Below, in pieces: positions 9,459-19,254 of a stretch of DNA of 64,000 bases. Numbering within the stretch: position 1 is the stretch's first letter; the number at the start of each line of letters is the position of its first letter. Both the position numbers and the translations under genes were made by a program. Under the pieces are notes generated by a model, which saw only the letters and a list, made by a program, of their open reading frames with translations, did no database searches and was not told where the DNA came from. Origin of the DNA: G963677085 sp963677085 (GTDB taxonomy: Bacteria; Planctomycetota; Planctomycetia; Pirellulales; Thermoguttaceae); contig CAXXFH010000004.1 in the NCBI GenBank assembly GCA_963677085.2, forward strand, positions 620,001 to 684,000. Direction: 5' to 3'.

Positions 9459-9729
9459 GGGGAGAGAAAGTGGGTCGTTGGTAGTGGGCAGTGGACAGTT
9501 GTTAGTGATCAATTGACGGTTTTCAAGTAATAGGGAGACGCTGTGGCTGGGGGTGCGGTAGGGCGTGGCGCCTTTTTGGGGCCGGTGGCCGGCAAGGAGC
9601 TCACAAAACGGAAACACTCAGGCGAGCGTCGATTCGGGAGACGAAAGTCCCTCAGTATACCATCCACCGGGGCTGCAAGGTAAGAGGGCTTTGCAGCCGA
9701 CGGTCTAGAAAAGCCACCGTCGGGGAATT

Positions 9730-9751
9730 CGTGGCCGTTGAAGCGACCACG
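9730..9751. repeat. Family B palindrome
   Basis: CGTGGCCGTTGAAGCGACCACG lies between typA and the Rieske gene, followed by GCCTC as in other copies. Confidence 0.65.
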
Positions 9752-9775
9752 CCTCGCTACACCGGCTCGATTTAC

Positions 9776-10093
9776 TTACCCCTCTTCCGGTAGGTCGATT
9801 TGGATTTCGTCGCCTTCGATACGCACGGGATAAGTTCGGGCTTGGAGTGCGGGAATGTCGGGGCAAACGCCGTCGGTCAGGCGGAATTCCCAGAGATGGC
9901 GGTCGCAGATTACGCAACCATTGCGCACATCGCCAAACGAGAGCGGGGCGCCCATGTGGGGACAAGGATCGTCCAGGGCGTAATATTGGCCGTCGACGAA
10001 GAACACGGCGATCCGACGGTCGGCTACCACGAACGCTTCGCCTTTGCCCTCGGATACCTGTCCGACCTTGGCCACGGTAACATAGTTCGCCAT
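9776..10093 (-). CDS. Rieske [2Fe-2S] protein, NirD-like small ferredoxin
   Basis: 105 residues. The two cluster-binding motifs are CPHMGAPL (Cys-X-His) and CVICDRHLWEF (Cys-X2-His), spaced as in the free-standing Rieske ferredoxins of the NirD/dioxygenase-ferredoxin type. There is no signal peptide or membrane helix, so it is probably a soluble electron carrier. No nitrite reductase or dioxygenase gene adjoins it, so its partner is unknown. Confidence 0.92.
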   Translation of the reverse strand: MANYVTVAKVGQVSEGKGEAFVVADRRIAVFFVDGQYYALDDPCPHMGAPLSFGDVRNGCVICDRHLWEFRLTDGVCPDIPALQARTYPVRIEGDEIQIDLPEEG

Positions 10094-10321
10094 GATGGTT
10101 CCTTGGTACTGCTTGGAGCATCGTTTTATCCCGCTCTCGTCACATGATCGCTTCCGAAGCAGGATTGGTCAACAAGGCCGTCGTTTCGAGACGACCGTCT
10201 TCAACGGGCGGGGCGAGACAACTGCGAGGGCGTCGACTGGCCACATCTTTCAATTTTTCGGTTGCCGACGTACGATTGTGCCTATTGTCAAACGCTAACA
10301 TGCCTCCTGGGAAAACACGCC

Positions 10322-11119
10322 ATGAAGACTAACCTTGTCAAGCAAAAGCTCCGCGGCGGCGAACCTTCGATCGGTACGTGGCTCTCCTTGGGCAACCTGA
10401 TTATTTCCCGCGTGTTGGCACGAAGTGGGTTCGAGTGGCTTACCGTGTGTCTGGAACATGGAGCCATCGACTTGGCCGACACGGCGGCCGCCGTGGGGGC
10501 GATCGCCGACGCCGGTTGTGTACCCTTGGTTCGCGTGCCCGAGGGCAACCACACCTGGATCAAACGGGTGCTCGACCTGGGAGCGTGGGGTATCGTCGTG
10601 CCGATGGTCGAGTCGGTCGAACAGGCCCGTGTGGCCATCGCGGCCGCGAAGTATCCGCCCCAGGGCAACCGCAGCGTGGGCGGAGGAAGCCATGCGATGA
10701 GTTTCGGCGGATCGGTAAACGAATACTTCGATCGGGCGAACGACGAAATTCTTGTGGTACTTCAAATCGAAAGCCCGCGCGGCATCGAAAACGCCCAACA
10801 GATTGCCCAACTGCCCGGGTGCGATGCCCTGTTCATCGGTCCGGCCGACCTGCGGCACCAAATGCGACAGGCCGACGGTACCTTTCCCACGCCCGAGGAA
10901 CACGAAGCGGCCGTGCAGCAGGTGTTGCAGATTGGGAAACAAACGGGCACGCCCGTGGGCATTCACACGCTCGAACCGCGCGATGCCCTGCGCCGCGTCG
11001 AACAGGGGATGCAACTGGTGGCCGTGGGAAGCGAAGTGAGCATGCTGGTCAATGGGATGAACCAGATGGTCGAAGTTTTGTTTCCCGAGAAGGTCGGACG
11101 CGACGTGGCACGGTATTGA
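10322..11119 (+). CDS. HpcH/HpaI-family class II aldolase
   Basis: 265 residues from the ATG at 10,322, chosen because the family normally begins just before the conserved GEPSIGTWLSLG block. Visible family features are LEHGAIDL (active-site histidine region), VRVPEGNHTWIKRVLD, GAWGIVVPMVES with its metal-binding Glu region, and VLQIESPRGIEN with the second metal-binding Glu. The family cleaves or forms 2-keto-3-deoxy acids (2-dehydro-3-deoxyglucarate aldolase, 4-hydroxy-2-oxoheptanedioate aldolase) using a divalent metal and pyruvate. Substrate cannot be assigned and no catabolic genes adjoin it. Confidence 0.92.
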   Translation: MKTNLVKQKLRGGEPSIGTWLSLGNLIISRVLARSGFEWLTVCLEHGAIDLADTAAAVGAIADAGCVPLVRVPEGNHTWIKRVLDLGAWGIVVPMVESVEQARVAIAAAKYPPQGNRSVGGGSHAMSFGGSVNEYFDRANDEILVVLQIESPRGIENAQQIAQLPGCDALFIGPADLRHQMRQADGTFPTPEEHEAAVQQVLQIGKQTGTPVGIHTLEPRDALRRVEQGMQLVAVGSEVSMLVNGMNQMVEVLFPEKVGRDVARY

Positions 11120-11157
11120 TTATTGCGGGGGATTCGAGGTCTTCTGCAGGCGTTATC

Positions 11158-11177
11158 TTGGTCGCTGAAGCGACCAA
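11158..11177. repeat. Family B palindrome
   Basis: TTGGTCGCTGAAGCGACCAA lies between convergent genes and is followed by GCCTC. Confidence 0.65.
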
Positions 11178-11221
11178 GCCTCGGACAATTCATTCCCCCC
11201 TCCTCACTCACTCCTTCTTCC

Positions 11222-12148
11222 TCACGCCGTAATGCCTTGCGTTAGCGCCATGAAGGCCGTTTCCAGGTTGATTTCGTCTTCCTTGAATTCCACCAGCTTA
11301 TAACCGGCTTCGATGAGCACGCCGGGCAGGTCACTGTAGTCCTCGACATCTTTACCTAACGTAACCAACATGCGGCCGTCTTGGATGTCGACGCTTTCGA
11401 CGATCGATTGGGCGTCGAGCAGCTTGGCTGCCTCGTCGATATTCTCGCGCACGCCGACCTTCAGCAGCGTACGTTGGCGCACTTGCTTCATCACGTCGGA
11501 GACGTTCGCGCAGACGAGCAATTCGCCGCGTTCGATGATGCCCACTTTGTTGCAGATGTCGGCCAGCTCCGGCAGGATGTGACTAGAGACCATAATGGTC
11601 TTCTTCATGCCACGAAGTTGCTTCAAGAGGCCGCGAATTTCGATTCGGGCACGCGGGTCGAGGCCGCTGGCCGGTTCGTCGAGCAACAGGACCTGAGGAT
11701 CGTGCAACAGCACTCGGGCAAGCCCCAGCCGCTGGGTCATGCCGCGCGAGAGGCTCGTCACGAAGGCATCGCGTTTGTAGCCCAACTCGACCATTTCGAG
11801 CGTCTCTTCGCAGAGCTTACGTCGCCGCGGCCCACGGATTCGGTAAGCGGCCGCAAAAAACTCGAGGTATTCGATCACTTTCATGTCGTCGTATACACCG
11901 AAGAAGTCAGGCATGTAGCCGATCAGCCGCCGGATCTCCTTGGGGTCGGCGTAGATCGAATGGCCGCAAACAGTGGCTTCACCCCAGCTAGGCTGAAGCA
12001 GCGTAGCGAGGATCTTCATCGTCGTCGTCTTGCCCGACCCGTTGGGACCAATAAACCCGAATAGATCACCCTCGTCTAACTCGAGATTGAGGTTATTGAT
12101 CGCGTGCAACTTGCCGTAGACTTTCGTAAGGTCTTGCGTATGGATCAT
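11222..12148 (-). CDS. ABC transporter ATP-binding protein, ABC-2 type
   Basis: 308 residues. Walker A is GPNGSGKTTTMK (about residue 34), the signature is SLSRGMTQRL, and Walker B is VLLLDEPASGLDPRARIEIR, followed by the H-loop VSSHILPEL. About 80 residues beyond the nucleotide domain match the C-terminal extension of CcmA/DrrA-like exporters. No permease gene adjoins it. The upstream gene on the same strand encodes a large exported/membrane protein, as is often seen for the ABC-2/gliding-like export clusters of planctomycetes, but a 96-bp gap with a family B palindrome separates them. Confidence 0.93.
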   Translation of the reverse strand: MIHTQDLTKVYGKLHAINNLNLELDEGDLFGFIGPNGSGKTTTMKILATLLQPSWGEATVCGHSIYADPKEIRRLIGYMPDFFGVYDDMKVIEYLEFFAAAYRIRGPRRRKLCEETLEMVELGYKRDAFVTSLSRGMTQRLGLARVLLHDPQVLLLDEPASGLDPRARIEIRGLLKQLRGMKKTIMVSSHILPELADICNKVGIIERGELLVCANVSDVMKQVRQRTLLKVGVRENIDEAAKLLDAQSIVESVDIQDGRMLVTLGKDVEDYSDLPGVLIEAGYKLVEFKEDEINLETAFMALTQGITA

Positions 12149-12193
12149 AAGGAGGGGCTAGGGACTAGGAGCTAGGGGCTAGTAATTCGAGGG

Positions 12194-12213
12194 CTGGCCG
12201 CTTCAGCGGCCTG
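12194..12213. repeat. Family B palindrome
   Basis: CTGGCCGCTTCAGCGGCCTG lies in the gap between the ABC ATPase and the upstream membrane-protein gene. Confidence 0.6.
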
Positions 12214-12244
12214 CAATCTACTGGGTGTTTGGAAATCGTGTCCA

Positions 12245-14479
12245 CTAATAGTCAACAGGTCGAGGAACGACAAACCGATAAAACGTATCGTGGCGGTCTT
12301 CGGCCGTAAGCAACGGTTTGCCGTCTCGGAGCAGCACCGCGCCGCTGCCACTCGTGCCAGCGCCACTCGCGTCGGGCTTGCTCTCGGCTCGTCCGACGAA
12401 AATGATGCGGTTCAGTTCGAGTTGTCGACTCAGATCGACAAACGGCTGATACTCGTTGCTCATCCCGGTGTACGTAGCTCCCCCGGCGGCCGAATAGAAC
12501 ATCATCGCGCGGAGAATGTAGGCCGGGTCATTACTCGTACGGTCGTACGGGGTCGATTCGGTCTCGTACTTGTCGCCGTCTTCATGGAAAACGATCTTGC
12601 GGCCGGTCAACACGGTCTTCAGATCGGCTCGCCGGCTGGTTGCCCCTACTGTAATCGCTTTGCCCGGCTCCAGGGTTCCCAGTTCGTATACCCAACGGTC
12701 GACCGCAAGCAGGCAGTCGTGCAGGGCGAAGTCGAAGGTGTTTTTCAGCGCGATCGTCTCGCCGTCGGAGGCGAATGCCGTTTCGAGTCCTTGGGTCGAA
12801 CGCCCGTGCCATTGGCCGGTGAAGCTTCGACTCGACCACACCGCGATGGGCAATTCGCGGATCTCGCCCGAGTCGGCCGCCAGATCGTAGGCTTCCGACC
12901 AAAGCGTGGGGCTGGCGGCTCGTGGGTCCATCCCGCCGAGACCTCCGCCCGGCAAACCGAGCCACGCCAGCGAAACCGTGGCGTTGTCGACCGGTTTCGC
13001 GTCGGGCAACTGCGGGCGAAGATTGAGCGTAAAGGTTTCCGTCGCCGGGCTGAATATGTTGAACCACGTCGTTCCGCGAAGCTGCCAGGAGCCATCGTTG
13101 TCGGCCACCATGTCGACCAGGTCAGCTTGGGTGACGCGTACCTCGCGACCCTTGAAATGGTCGGCCAACAAGTAGGCAGCTACACAAAAGGCCAGTACCA
13201 CGGTGGGAAACGTCACCCAGGTCCACTGCATTCGCTTGGCAAAGCGACGCAGCACGAGGTAGTCTAACGGACCAATCAACATTAGGTAAACGCCCAGCAG
13301 CACAATGACCAGCCAGAACGACACGGTTTGTACACCGGTGTAGTGATCCAGCGCGCTGCGCAATTGGCCCGACATGTTGCGGTAGCCAAGGTGCATTGCA
13401 TCGCTTCGGTTTTCGGTGGCGTGCTCTTCGCCCGTGAGGTCGAGAAGCCGTACGACGAGTGCAGGCCGATCGGCCCAGGTGCTCAACGGCGGACGATCGA
13501 GGTCGGTAGCCAGGAAAGTCACCTGGCCGAAACCTCGCGGCGTGCGCACCACCAGCGGCACTTGCGACTCCTGGGCATCGACCACTCCGGCGACGTCGAC
13601 AAGTTGTGGCACTTCCAGTCGGTCTTCCCGGCGGCGAACGCCTTGCGTCAAGGGCGTGGAACCGCCGACGTACGATTCCAACGCGGCCGTGCGGCGCAAT
13701 GCAACCATACGCTCGAAACGTCCCGGGGCAAACCGGCTCAACGGGTACGACGACGCCAGAACTTGCTCGGCCTGCGCGCCGACACACCACACGAGCGTAC
13801 CGCCCTGGCGAAGCCATGTATTGAGGGCATCGCATTGGCTGGGCTGAAAATGTTGTGCGTCGAACAGCTCCGGCTGGGAAGTCGAGACCAACAGAGCGTC
13901 GACCCCGTCGTATCCCTGGGCCACGTGCGGCAACGTGCCGACGTTGTCGAGGTGCACACACTCGGGCCGCTGCTCGGCCGGCATTGGCAGGCCGCGCAGG
14001 GCTTCGTCAACACCCAACGGCTCGGGCCCGACCGTAAGGATCAACTTCCGCGTGGCGACCAGGGCCGAAGGGTAGTCGGCCGCGGTGCCGGTCGAGGAAA
14101 ACGTTCGCTCGGCGATGGTCTGTTCGCCCAACCGAAGTCGCACGGTCAACTGGTTGTCTACCCGACCGAAGCGGACCAGGGCACGCACGGCCGATTCGTC
14201 ACCACTGACGGTCACGGTTACGCGACTGGGTACGCCTTCGCCGTCGGGAACGATTAGGTCCATTGCGTCGGCCGAACCCTTGGCGTCGGGCTCCAGCGCG
14301 ATCGCAACCGGCGTCCACACGCCCACCTTGTAGCGTCCGTCGAAACCGACTTGCACGCCGGCGATGCGGGGCGCGTCGGACATCGTCGACGGTGCCGACA
14401 CTTGTTCCTCGGCATTGGCGATTGCCACAGCCGGGCACAAGGAGAGCAAAAGCAGAACAGAAATACACACGACCTTCAT
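12245..14479 (-). CDS. Large exported membrane protein of unknown function, ABC-2-cluster type
   Basis: 744 residues from the ATG at 14,479. A signal peptide, MKVVCISVLLLLSLCPAVAIA, starts there. The chosen ATG also overlaps the TGA of the upstream mazG-like gene by four bases (ATGA), a sign of translational coupling. A long soluble region precedes two membrane helices around residues 400-450 (FWLVIVLLGVYLMLIGPLDY, then a second after RRFAKRMQW), followed by a beta-rich C-terminal region. The plan resembles planctomycete proteins encoded next to ABC-2 ATPases, with a gatase-like middle domain, but I see no catalytic motif. Its place upstream of the ABC ATPase suggests an export-related role (inference). 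Confidence 0.85.
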   Translation of the reverse strand: MKVVCISVLLLLSLCPAVAIANAEEQVSAPSTMSDAPRIAGVQVGFDGRYKVGVWTPVAIALEPDAKGSADAMDLIVPDGEGVPSRVTVTVSGDESAVRALVRFGRVDNQLTVRLRLGEQTIAERTFSSTGTAADYPSALVATRKLILTVGPEPLGVDEALRGLPMPAEQRPECVHLDNVGTLPHVAQGYDGVDALLVSTSQPELFDAQHFQPSQCDALNTWLRQGGTLVWCVGAQAEQVLASSYPLSRFAPGRFERMVALRRTAALESYVGGSTPLTQGVRRREDRLEVPQLVDVAGVVDAQESQVPLVVRTPRGFGQVTFLATDLDRPPLSTWADRPALVVRLLDLTGEEHATENRSDAMHLGYRNMSGQLRSALDHYTGVQTVSFWLVIVLLGVYLMLIGPLDYLVLRRFAKRMQWTWVTFPTVVLAFCVAAYLLADHFKGREVRVTQADLVDMVADNDGSWQLRGTTWFNIFSPATETFTLNLRPQLPDAKPVDNATVSLAWLGLPGGGLGGMDPRAASPTLWSEAYDLAADSGEIRELPIAVWSSRSFTGQWHGRSTQGLETAFASDGETIALKNTFDFALHDCLLAVDRWVYELGTLEPGKAITVGATSRRADLKTVLTGRKIVFHEDGDKYETESTPYDRTSNDPAYILRAMMFYSAAGGATYTGMSNEYQPFVDLSRQLELNRIIFVGRAESKPDASGAGTSGSGAVLLRDGKPLLTAEDRHDTFYRFVVPRPVDY

Positions 14480-14865
14480 GGCTTCCCCGCATCCGGGCAG
14501 TTGCACACAAAATGCCCACATCCGGGGCAGCCAGATCCGTACTTCCGCTGCACGGCCTCCGTGAGATCGACTCCCACGACGTTGGCGATCGTGGTTAGCC
14601 AAGCGAGCACGTCGGCGAATTCGCCCAATCGCTCCTCGTGGCTACCGTCGCGCAAAGCGGAGGCCAACTCGCCGATTTCCTCCATCAGCCACATGAACGT
14701 GCCGTCGACACCCCGGGCTTCGTCCTTCTCGAAATACATCTCGCGGATCAGCGACTGAAACTCGGCCAGGGTGATCGCCGGCGGCGTGGGGGTGCCCGCT
14801 TCTTGTCGGCCGGTGGCCGATGGCTGTTCGGCCTGCGGGGTTTGGTTACCGTCGTGGGTACTCAA
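14476..14865 (-). CDS. MazG-like nucleotide pyrophosphohydrolase with a Cys-rich tail
   Basis: 129 residues starting at TTG. The core has the MazG metal-binding pattern EEIGEL (EExxE) and EFADVLAWL (ExxD), typical of all-alpha NTP pyrophosphohydrolases that hydrolyse non-canonical or excess (d)NTPs. The last 20 residues carry CPGCGHFVCNC, a likely zinc-binding knuckle absent from plain MazG proteins. The TTG start overlaps the TGA of the upstream TPR gene (TTGA), and its own TGA overlaps the next ATG, so three genes are translationally chained. Confidence 0.88.
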   Translation of the reverse strand: MSTHDGNQTPQAEQPSATGRQEAGTPTPPAITLAEFQSLIREMYFEKDEARGVDGTFMWLMEEIGELASALRDGSHEERLGEFADVLAWLTTIANVVGVDLTEAVQRKYGSGCPGCGHFVCNCPDAGKP

Positions 14866-17756
14866 GGTTTCTCGCTTTCGTGTTTTTCAACCGCCTCCAT
14901 GAGCAGATCGGCTCCCGGGTAGTTCGGCACCCGGGCCAAAAGCTCGTGAAGCACTTCCTTCGCTCGGACGAATTGGCCCGCTTCAATACAAGCATCGGCC
15001 AGGGCGAAACGCCGATGGGGCTCGTCCGGTTTCAGCTCTACAGCGATCTCAAACCGCCGGATGGCAGAATCGTAATTATGCCGTCCGACCTCGGCTTCCG
15101 CAAACCACTTTTGGGCGTCGGCGTCGTTTACCTCGATGTGGAGGACCTCGCCGGCCCAACGGACGGCATCGTCGTAGGCCCGACGCTTCAGGGCCAGTTG
15201 GGCCAGCTTCTTGCGAATCGTCACATCGTCTGGGTCGGCTTCAGCCAATCGGGTGAGGGTGGTGCTCAAAGTCGCTTCGTTTTCGGCTAAAAGGTAGACT
15301 TTGGCCAGCGAACGCGTCCACCGCGGGTTGGTCGAATCGAGCTTTTCACCCAAGCGATACCATCGCGCCGCTTCGTCGAAACGGCCTGTCTTCAACTCCA
15401 AGCCGGCCAGCAGATTCAACACATTGGGCTGGGGACGCTCTTCGTTCAAACAAATTTCTAACAGCTTTTTAGCTTCGTCCACACGATTCTGCTTCAGCAA
15501 AAGCCGCGCGGCCACATAGCCGGCCAGCGGATGCGCGGGCTGATCCTTGCGAACCGTGTCGACCAACGCTTGCGATTCCTTCAGCATACCGCGGCGCAGG
15601 TAAGCGTTGGCTAACGCAACGGCAATCTCCGTGTCCTCGGGACGTTCGCGATGCGCGGTGAGCAGGTCGCCAAAGTCCTGTCTCGCTGGATATTCGAGTG
15701 TCGAGATGTCGTCGATCACCTGGCGGACAAACTCCCGGTAGCCACGCTCGAATTCTTCTTTCGACACGCCGAAGACGCGGTCGAGGGCCTGTTCGGTGGT
15801 GAGTCCCTCGGTGTAGGCCGCCAGCAGTTGCCGCTGCGGGGCAGAACCCCAACGCTGCAGCATGTACTCCACATAGAGTTCAGCCTGACAATAGGCAAGT
15901 TGCCAGTCGTCGCCGCTGTTGGGCAATGTGAAACCGACGTTGATCGTGTCGAGATCGAAAAGTTTGCCTTGGCCGAAGCGTTTCTTCAGCAGTTCGTTCC
16001 ACTGTTGAGGACGAGGGCAATCTTCGCTGTAGACGGCCAGACCCTCGGTGTACCAGTGCGGAATGTTGAAGTTGGTCTGCTGGAGCGTGATGACGTGGAC
16101 CAACTCATGGCGCAACACCCGGGCCCAATTGAAGCGGTGCCCTAATCCCGGGTCGGTCGGCGAAGCCATGGCCACCAGCGGGCCGGTGCAAGCGGCCACC
16201 GTACCCAGGTAAGGTAAACCAACTAGCCGCGTGCTGAACCACTGATGTCCGCCGGCCCCCTTGGCCTCGTTGAACATCTCGATGAGCGGTTTCTCCGACG
16301 GGGTAAAGCCAAACTGCTCGCAAAGCTCCGGGTAGATGCGATCGAGGTGTTCGGCGGCCTCGGCGCCCAAGAGCTTATCTCGCTGTGCGTCGAACTTCAG
16401 CACCACATGGTCGGTTTCCACGGTACGCATTCCGTCGAGCACTTCCAGCACGCTGAGCGTGTTGTGGACGCGGACGTTGAACGGGTCAGCCTCGAACGCC
16501 CGATCGAGCAGCTTGCGGCCGTCCGACTCTTTACCCGCTCGCATGCAAAGCAACCCTAAACCCGCGAGTGGACCGACCATTCGCGGCATTACCTCGATGG
16601 CCTGGCGATAGAACCGCTCGGCCTCGGGCAGCTTGTTGCGCAGTTCGAGTAGTTCGGCCAAGGTCAGGTAAAACTCGCCAGGGTGCGGGTTGCGCGCGGT
16701 GACTTGCTCGACCAACTGCGCGAAACGCAACGGCTCGTCGCCATTGTGTCTTTCGCCCGGATTGTCGGCTTCAGCAGGAGTGGTGGATTCAGCAGAATTC
16801 GCGGCATCAAGAAGCAGGTAACAGGCCGCCAGCCGGCCGAGTGTCGCCTCGTCGACAGGGTTCTCCGGCAAGGCATGTTCTTGCAGAAGCTTCAGCGTCT
16901 CGGCCGGTTGGAAGTTGATCCAGGCCAGATCGGCACGGCCCAACCAGGCTTCGACCAAGTGGGGATTCAACTCCAATGCACGAGCAATCGACGCCTTGGC
17001 ACTTTTGATATCGCGTTGTTCGCCGGCCAATCTCGCCAAGGCCACATGGACTTCGGCCGCGCGGGGGTTGATCTCCATGGCGCGCTGCAACTGCCGAGCG
17101 GCGTCGGCCTTGTTGTGTTTTTCCAGAAACAACAGGGCCGCTTCGTAGTGGGCCGGCCAGTAGTCGGGCTCGGCCTTGAGTGCGTCGGGATACAGTTCGC
17201 CAACGAGGAATTGGAACTGGTCGGAGAGCCGATTCCATCGGGCATATTGAGCCGCTGCCAGGCCGATCCAGCGCAGCGACTCTGCGTCGGCCACGTCGTG
17301 GTCGTTGTAATAACTTATCAGCCAGCGGTAAGCCGTCTCGGCTTTGTCGAGCCGGCCGGACGTGCGATGCAGTTCGCCTTGCAGCCATCTGGCAAGAAGT
17401 TGGTTGCCGTCGAGTTTCAGGGCCTTGTCGACGCACCGCTGGGCCTGTTCGCGGTCGCCTCGACCGAATGCCAGCCGGGCTAATTCCGCTTCGACCGCCG
17501 CATGATCGCCAGCGACCGATTGCAGCCGCCGTAGGGCGTCGTCGTACTTGCCTTGCGCGGTCAAGCAACGGGCCAAACCAATGGCAGCCTGCGCGTCGCC
17601 CTTTTCCGCCAGCGGCGTGAAGATTTCGGCGGCCTCGGCGTAGTTGCCGCGCAGCAGCAAACGTCGGGCGTCCGACGGGTTGTCGTCCGCCCGGGCAGCC
17701 AGCAGAGGTACCAGCAGGACGCTGCCGAGCACCACTACGCTACGCCAAAACGCCAT
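14862..17756 (-). CDS. Exported TPR protein with a peptidase-MA-like (HELVH) domain
   Basis: 964 residues from the ATG at 17,756, where a signal peptide begins (AFWRSVVVLGSVLLVPLLA followed by ARADD). Tetratricopeptide-like repeats fill roughly residues 30-480 and 640-950. Between them is a gluzincin-like segment with HELVHVITLQ near residue 550 and a downstream YTEGLAVYSED, the HExxH...E pattern of the peptidase-MA group. The third position fits zinc binding, so it may be an active periplasmic metallopeptidase; this is inference. It is the first gene of the coupled operon with the mazG-like gene and the large membrane protein. Confidence 0.9.
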   Translation of the reverse strand: MAFWRSVVVLGSVLLVPLLAARADDNPSDARRLLLRGNYAEAAEIFTPLAEKGDAQAAIGLARCLTAQGKYDDALRRLQSVAGDHAAVEAELARLAFGRGDREQAQRCVDKALKLDGNQLLARWLQGELHRTSGRLDKAETAYRWLISYYNDHDVADAESLRWIGLAAAQYARWNRLSDQFQFLVGELYPDALKAEPDYWPAHYEAALLFLEKHNKADAARQLQRAMEINPRAAEVHVALARLAGEQRDIKSAKASIARALELNPHLVEAWLGRADLAWINFQPAETLKLLQEHALPENPVDEATLGRLAACYLLLDAANSAESTTPAEADNPGERHNGDEPLRFAQLVEQVTARNPHPGEFYLTLAELLELRNKLPEAERFYRQAIEVMPRMVGPLAGLGLLCMRAGKESDGRKLLDRAFEADPFNVRVHNTLSVLEVLDGMRTVETDHVVLKFDAQRDKLLGAEAAEHLDRIYPELCEQFGFTPSEKPLIEMFNEAKGAGGHQWFSTRLVGLPYLGTVAACTGPLVAMASPTDPGLGHRFNWARVLRHELVHVITLQQTNFNIPHWYTEGLAVYSEDCPRPQQWNELLKKRFGQGKLFDLDTINVGFTLPNSGDDWQLAYCQAELYVEYMLQRWGSAPQRQLLAAYTEGLTTEQALDRVFGVSKEEFERGYREFVRQVIDDISTLEYPARQDFGDLLTAHRERPEDTEIAVALANAYLRRGMLKESQALVDTVRKDQPAHPLAGYVAARLLLKQNRVDEAKKLLEICLNEERPQPNVLNLLAGLELKTGRFDEAARWYRLGEKLDSTNPRWTRSLAKVYLLAENEATLSTTLTRLAEADPDDVTIRKKLAQLALKRRAYDDAVRWAGEVLHIEVNDADAQKWFAEAEVGRHNYDSAIRRFEIAVELKPDEPHRRFALADACIEAGQFVRAKEVLHELLARVPNYPGADLLMEAVEKHESEKP

Positions 17757-18009
17757 TGCGTACCTGGGGGCCCATAAGAAGTGCGAATCGGATATCTCGA
17801 AAGAAAGAGTAATCGTCGAGGAACTATTCTGTACGTTATCGGACGCCCTAGGGTTCATCAACCTGCACCCCCCCTGGACGGATGGCGTCGAAGCCGTATG
17901 GTGGAGCAAATGTTGTGATATCGGGGGGGAGACGCGTCGTGTTGGCCCCTCGTACGTCCGTTGAGCAAGAAAACCTAGTCCAGGAATCCAAGATCAGGAA
18001 CCCAAGATT

Positions 18010-18345
18010 ATGCCGAATAAGCCTGAAATCTCCTACGACGACTTTGCCAAGCTGGAACTTCGCGTGGCCACCGTGTTGGCCGCTCGCGAGCATCCCAATG
18101 CCGATAAGCTGCTGTTGCTGCAAATCCAGGTGGGCGACCAGCAGAAGCAGATCGTGGCTGGAATTCGAGGGCATTACCAGCCCGAGGACATGGTCGGCCG
18201 CCAAATCGTAGTGCTCAACAACCTGGAAGAGGCCATGCTGCGAGGCGAGGAATCGTGCGGCATGTTGCTGGCCGCCAAAGACGACCAGGGCGTGGTGCTG
18301 CTGAAACCCGATCGCGAGTGCCAATCGGGCGCCGAAGTGGGGTGA
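18010..18345 (+). CDS. Free-standing tRNA-binding domain protein (Trbp111/MetRS C-terminal type)
   Basis: 111 residues. The OB-fold tRNA-binding domain is recognisable from FAKLELRVATVLAAREHPNADKL, in segments LELRVATV and HPNADKLL, then QIVAGIRGHY and a C-terminal LLAAKDDQGVVLL. It is the C-terminal domain of methionyl-tRNA synthetase (beta subunit) encoded alone; such proteins bind tRNA structure non-specifically and can dock to MetRS. No synthetase gene adjoins it. The 250-bp gap upstream separates it from the divergent TPR operon and likely holds both promoters; I see no clear boxes. Confidence 0.93.
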   Translation: MPNKPEISYDDFAKLELRVATVLAAREHPNADKLLLLQIQVGDQQKQIVAGIRGHYQPEDMVGRQIVVLNNLEEAMLRGEESCGMLLAAKDDQGVVLLKPDRECQSGAEVG

Positions 18346-18362
18346 GTCAGAAAGCGGAAAAC

Positions 18363-19205
18363 CTATTCACCATCCACGATCCACCGAACCACCTCGACCA
18401 ACCCGTCGTCGCTTTGGCTGGGAGCGACACGATCGGCGGCGTCTTTCACTTCGGCCACGGCGTTGCCCATGGCTACTCCCAGGCCGGCGCCGCGGATCAT
18501 GGGCAAATCGTTGACGTCGTCGCCCACGGCACAGATGGCCGCCGTGTCGATATCCCATTGGGCGGCCAGCCGGCGGATGGCCGACCACTTGTCGACGCCC
18601 CCGGCGGCCACCTCGCACATGAAGCCTTCGTAACGCGGACTGCGAAGCACGTGGGTGGAAAGTTTTTCGGGTAGGTTGCGGTGCAGTTCATCCTGTAGGG
18701 CCAACATTTGTGTCTTACTGCCGACAGCGAATAGGGTAAATATTCCCTCAGGCGGACTTTCGACAAGCTCCGGCCAAACTCGTCCGAAGGTTATGTTCTT
18801 GGTAACGTATTCCGCCAAAAGCGGACAGGCCACCTCGCGGCGGCCGAGGTAGAAGTCGAACCCTTCGTTGTACGTGTCGGCGAACACGACCGGCTCGTAG
18901 CCCACCTGGTCGATGATCGTGAGCGTCTCGCGCAGCAGCGCCGGTTCGATTGTTTCGCACAACAGCGTACGATGGTCAATCGGGTCTTTGATCAAAGCGC
19001 CGCTGGCGGTAATCAACGGCACATCGATGGCCAATGGATCGGCCAGATACACCGTCTGCCGATATCGTCGGCCCGTAGCCAACACGACCTGGATACCATG
19101 GGCGCCGGCACGCATCAGCGCCTCACGCGTCGGCGGCGAGAGTTCGTCGTCGACGTTGACCAGTGTTCCGTCGATGTCGATAGCAAGCAGGCGATAACGA
19201 GACAT
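18363..19205 (-). CDS. Cof-type HAD-superfamily phosphatase
   Basis: 280 residues from the ATG at 19,205, directly before the first HAD motif. Motif I is LAIDIDGTLVN (nucleophile and acid/base Asp), motif II is VLATGRRYRQ, motif III lysine lies in DKWSAIRRLA, and motif IV is GDDVNDLPMI. The cap of about 100 residues between motifs II and III makes it subclass IIB (Cof). The family dephosphorylates sugar phosphates, flavin or pyridoxal phosphate; substrate not assignable. Confidence 0.93.
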   Translation of the reverse strand: MSRYRLLAIDIDGTLVNVDDELSPPTREALMRAGAHGIQVVLATGRRYRQTVYLADPLAIDVPLITASGALIKDPIDHRTLLCETIEPALLRETLTIIDQVGYEPVVFADTYNEGFDFYLGRREVACPLLAEYVTKNITFGRVWPELVESPPEGIFTLFAVGSKTQMLALQDELHRNLPEKLSTHVLRSPRYEGFMCEVAAGGVDKWSAIRRLAAQWDIDTAAICAVGDDVNDLPMIRGAGLGVAMGNAVAEVKDAADRVAPSQSDDGLVEVVRWIVDGE

Positions 19206-19254
19206 GGAATTTATGATTGCTGATTTGGGATTTATGATTTCTCGTTCTTGATAC

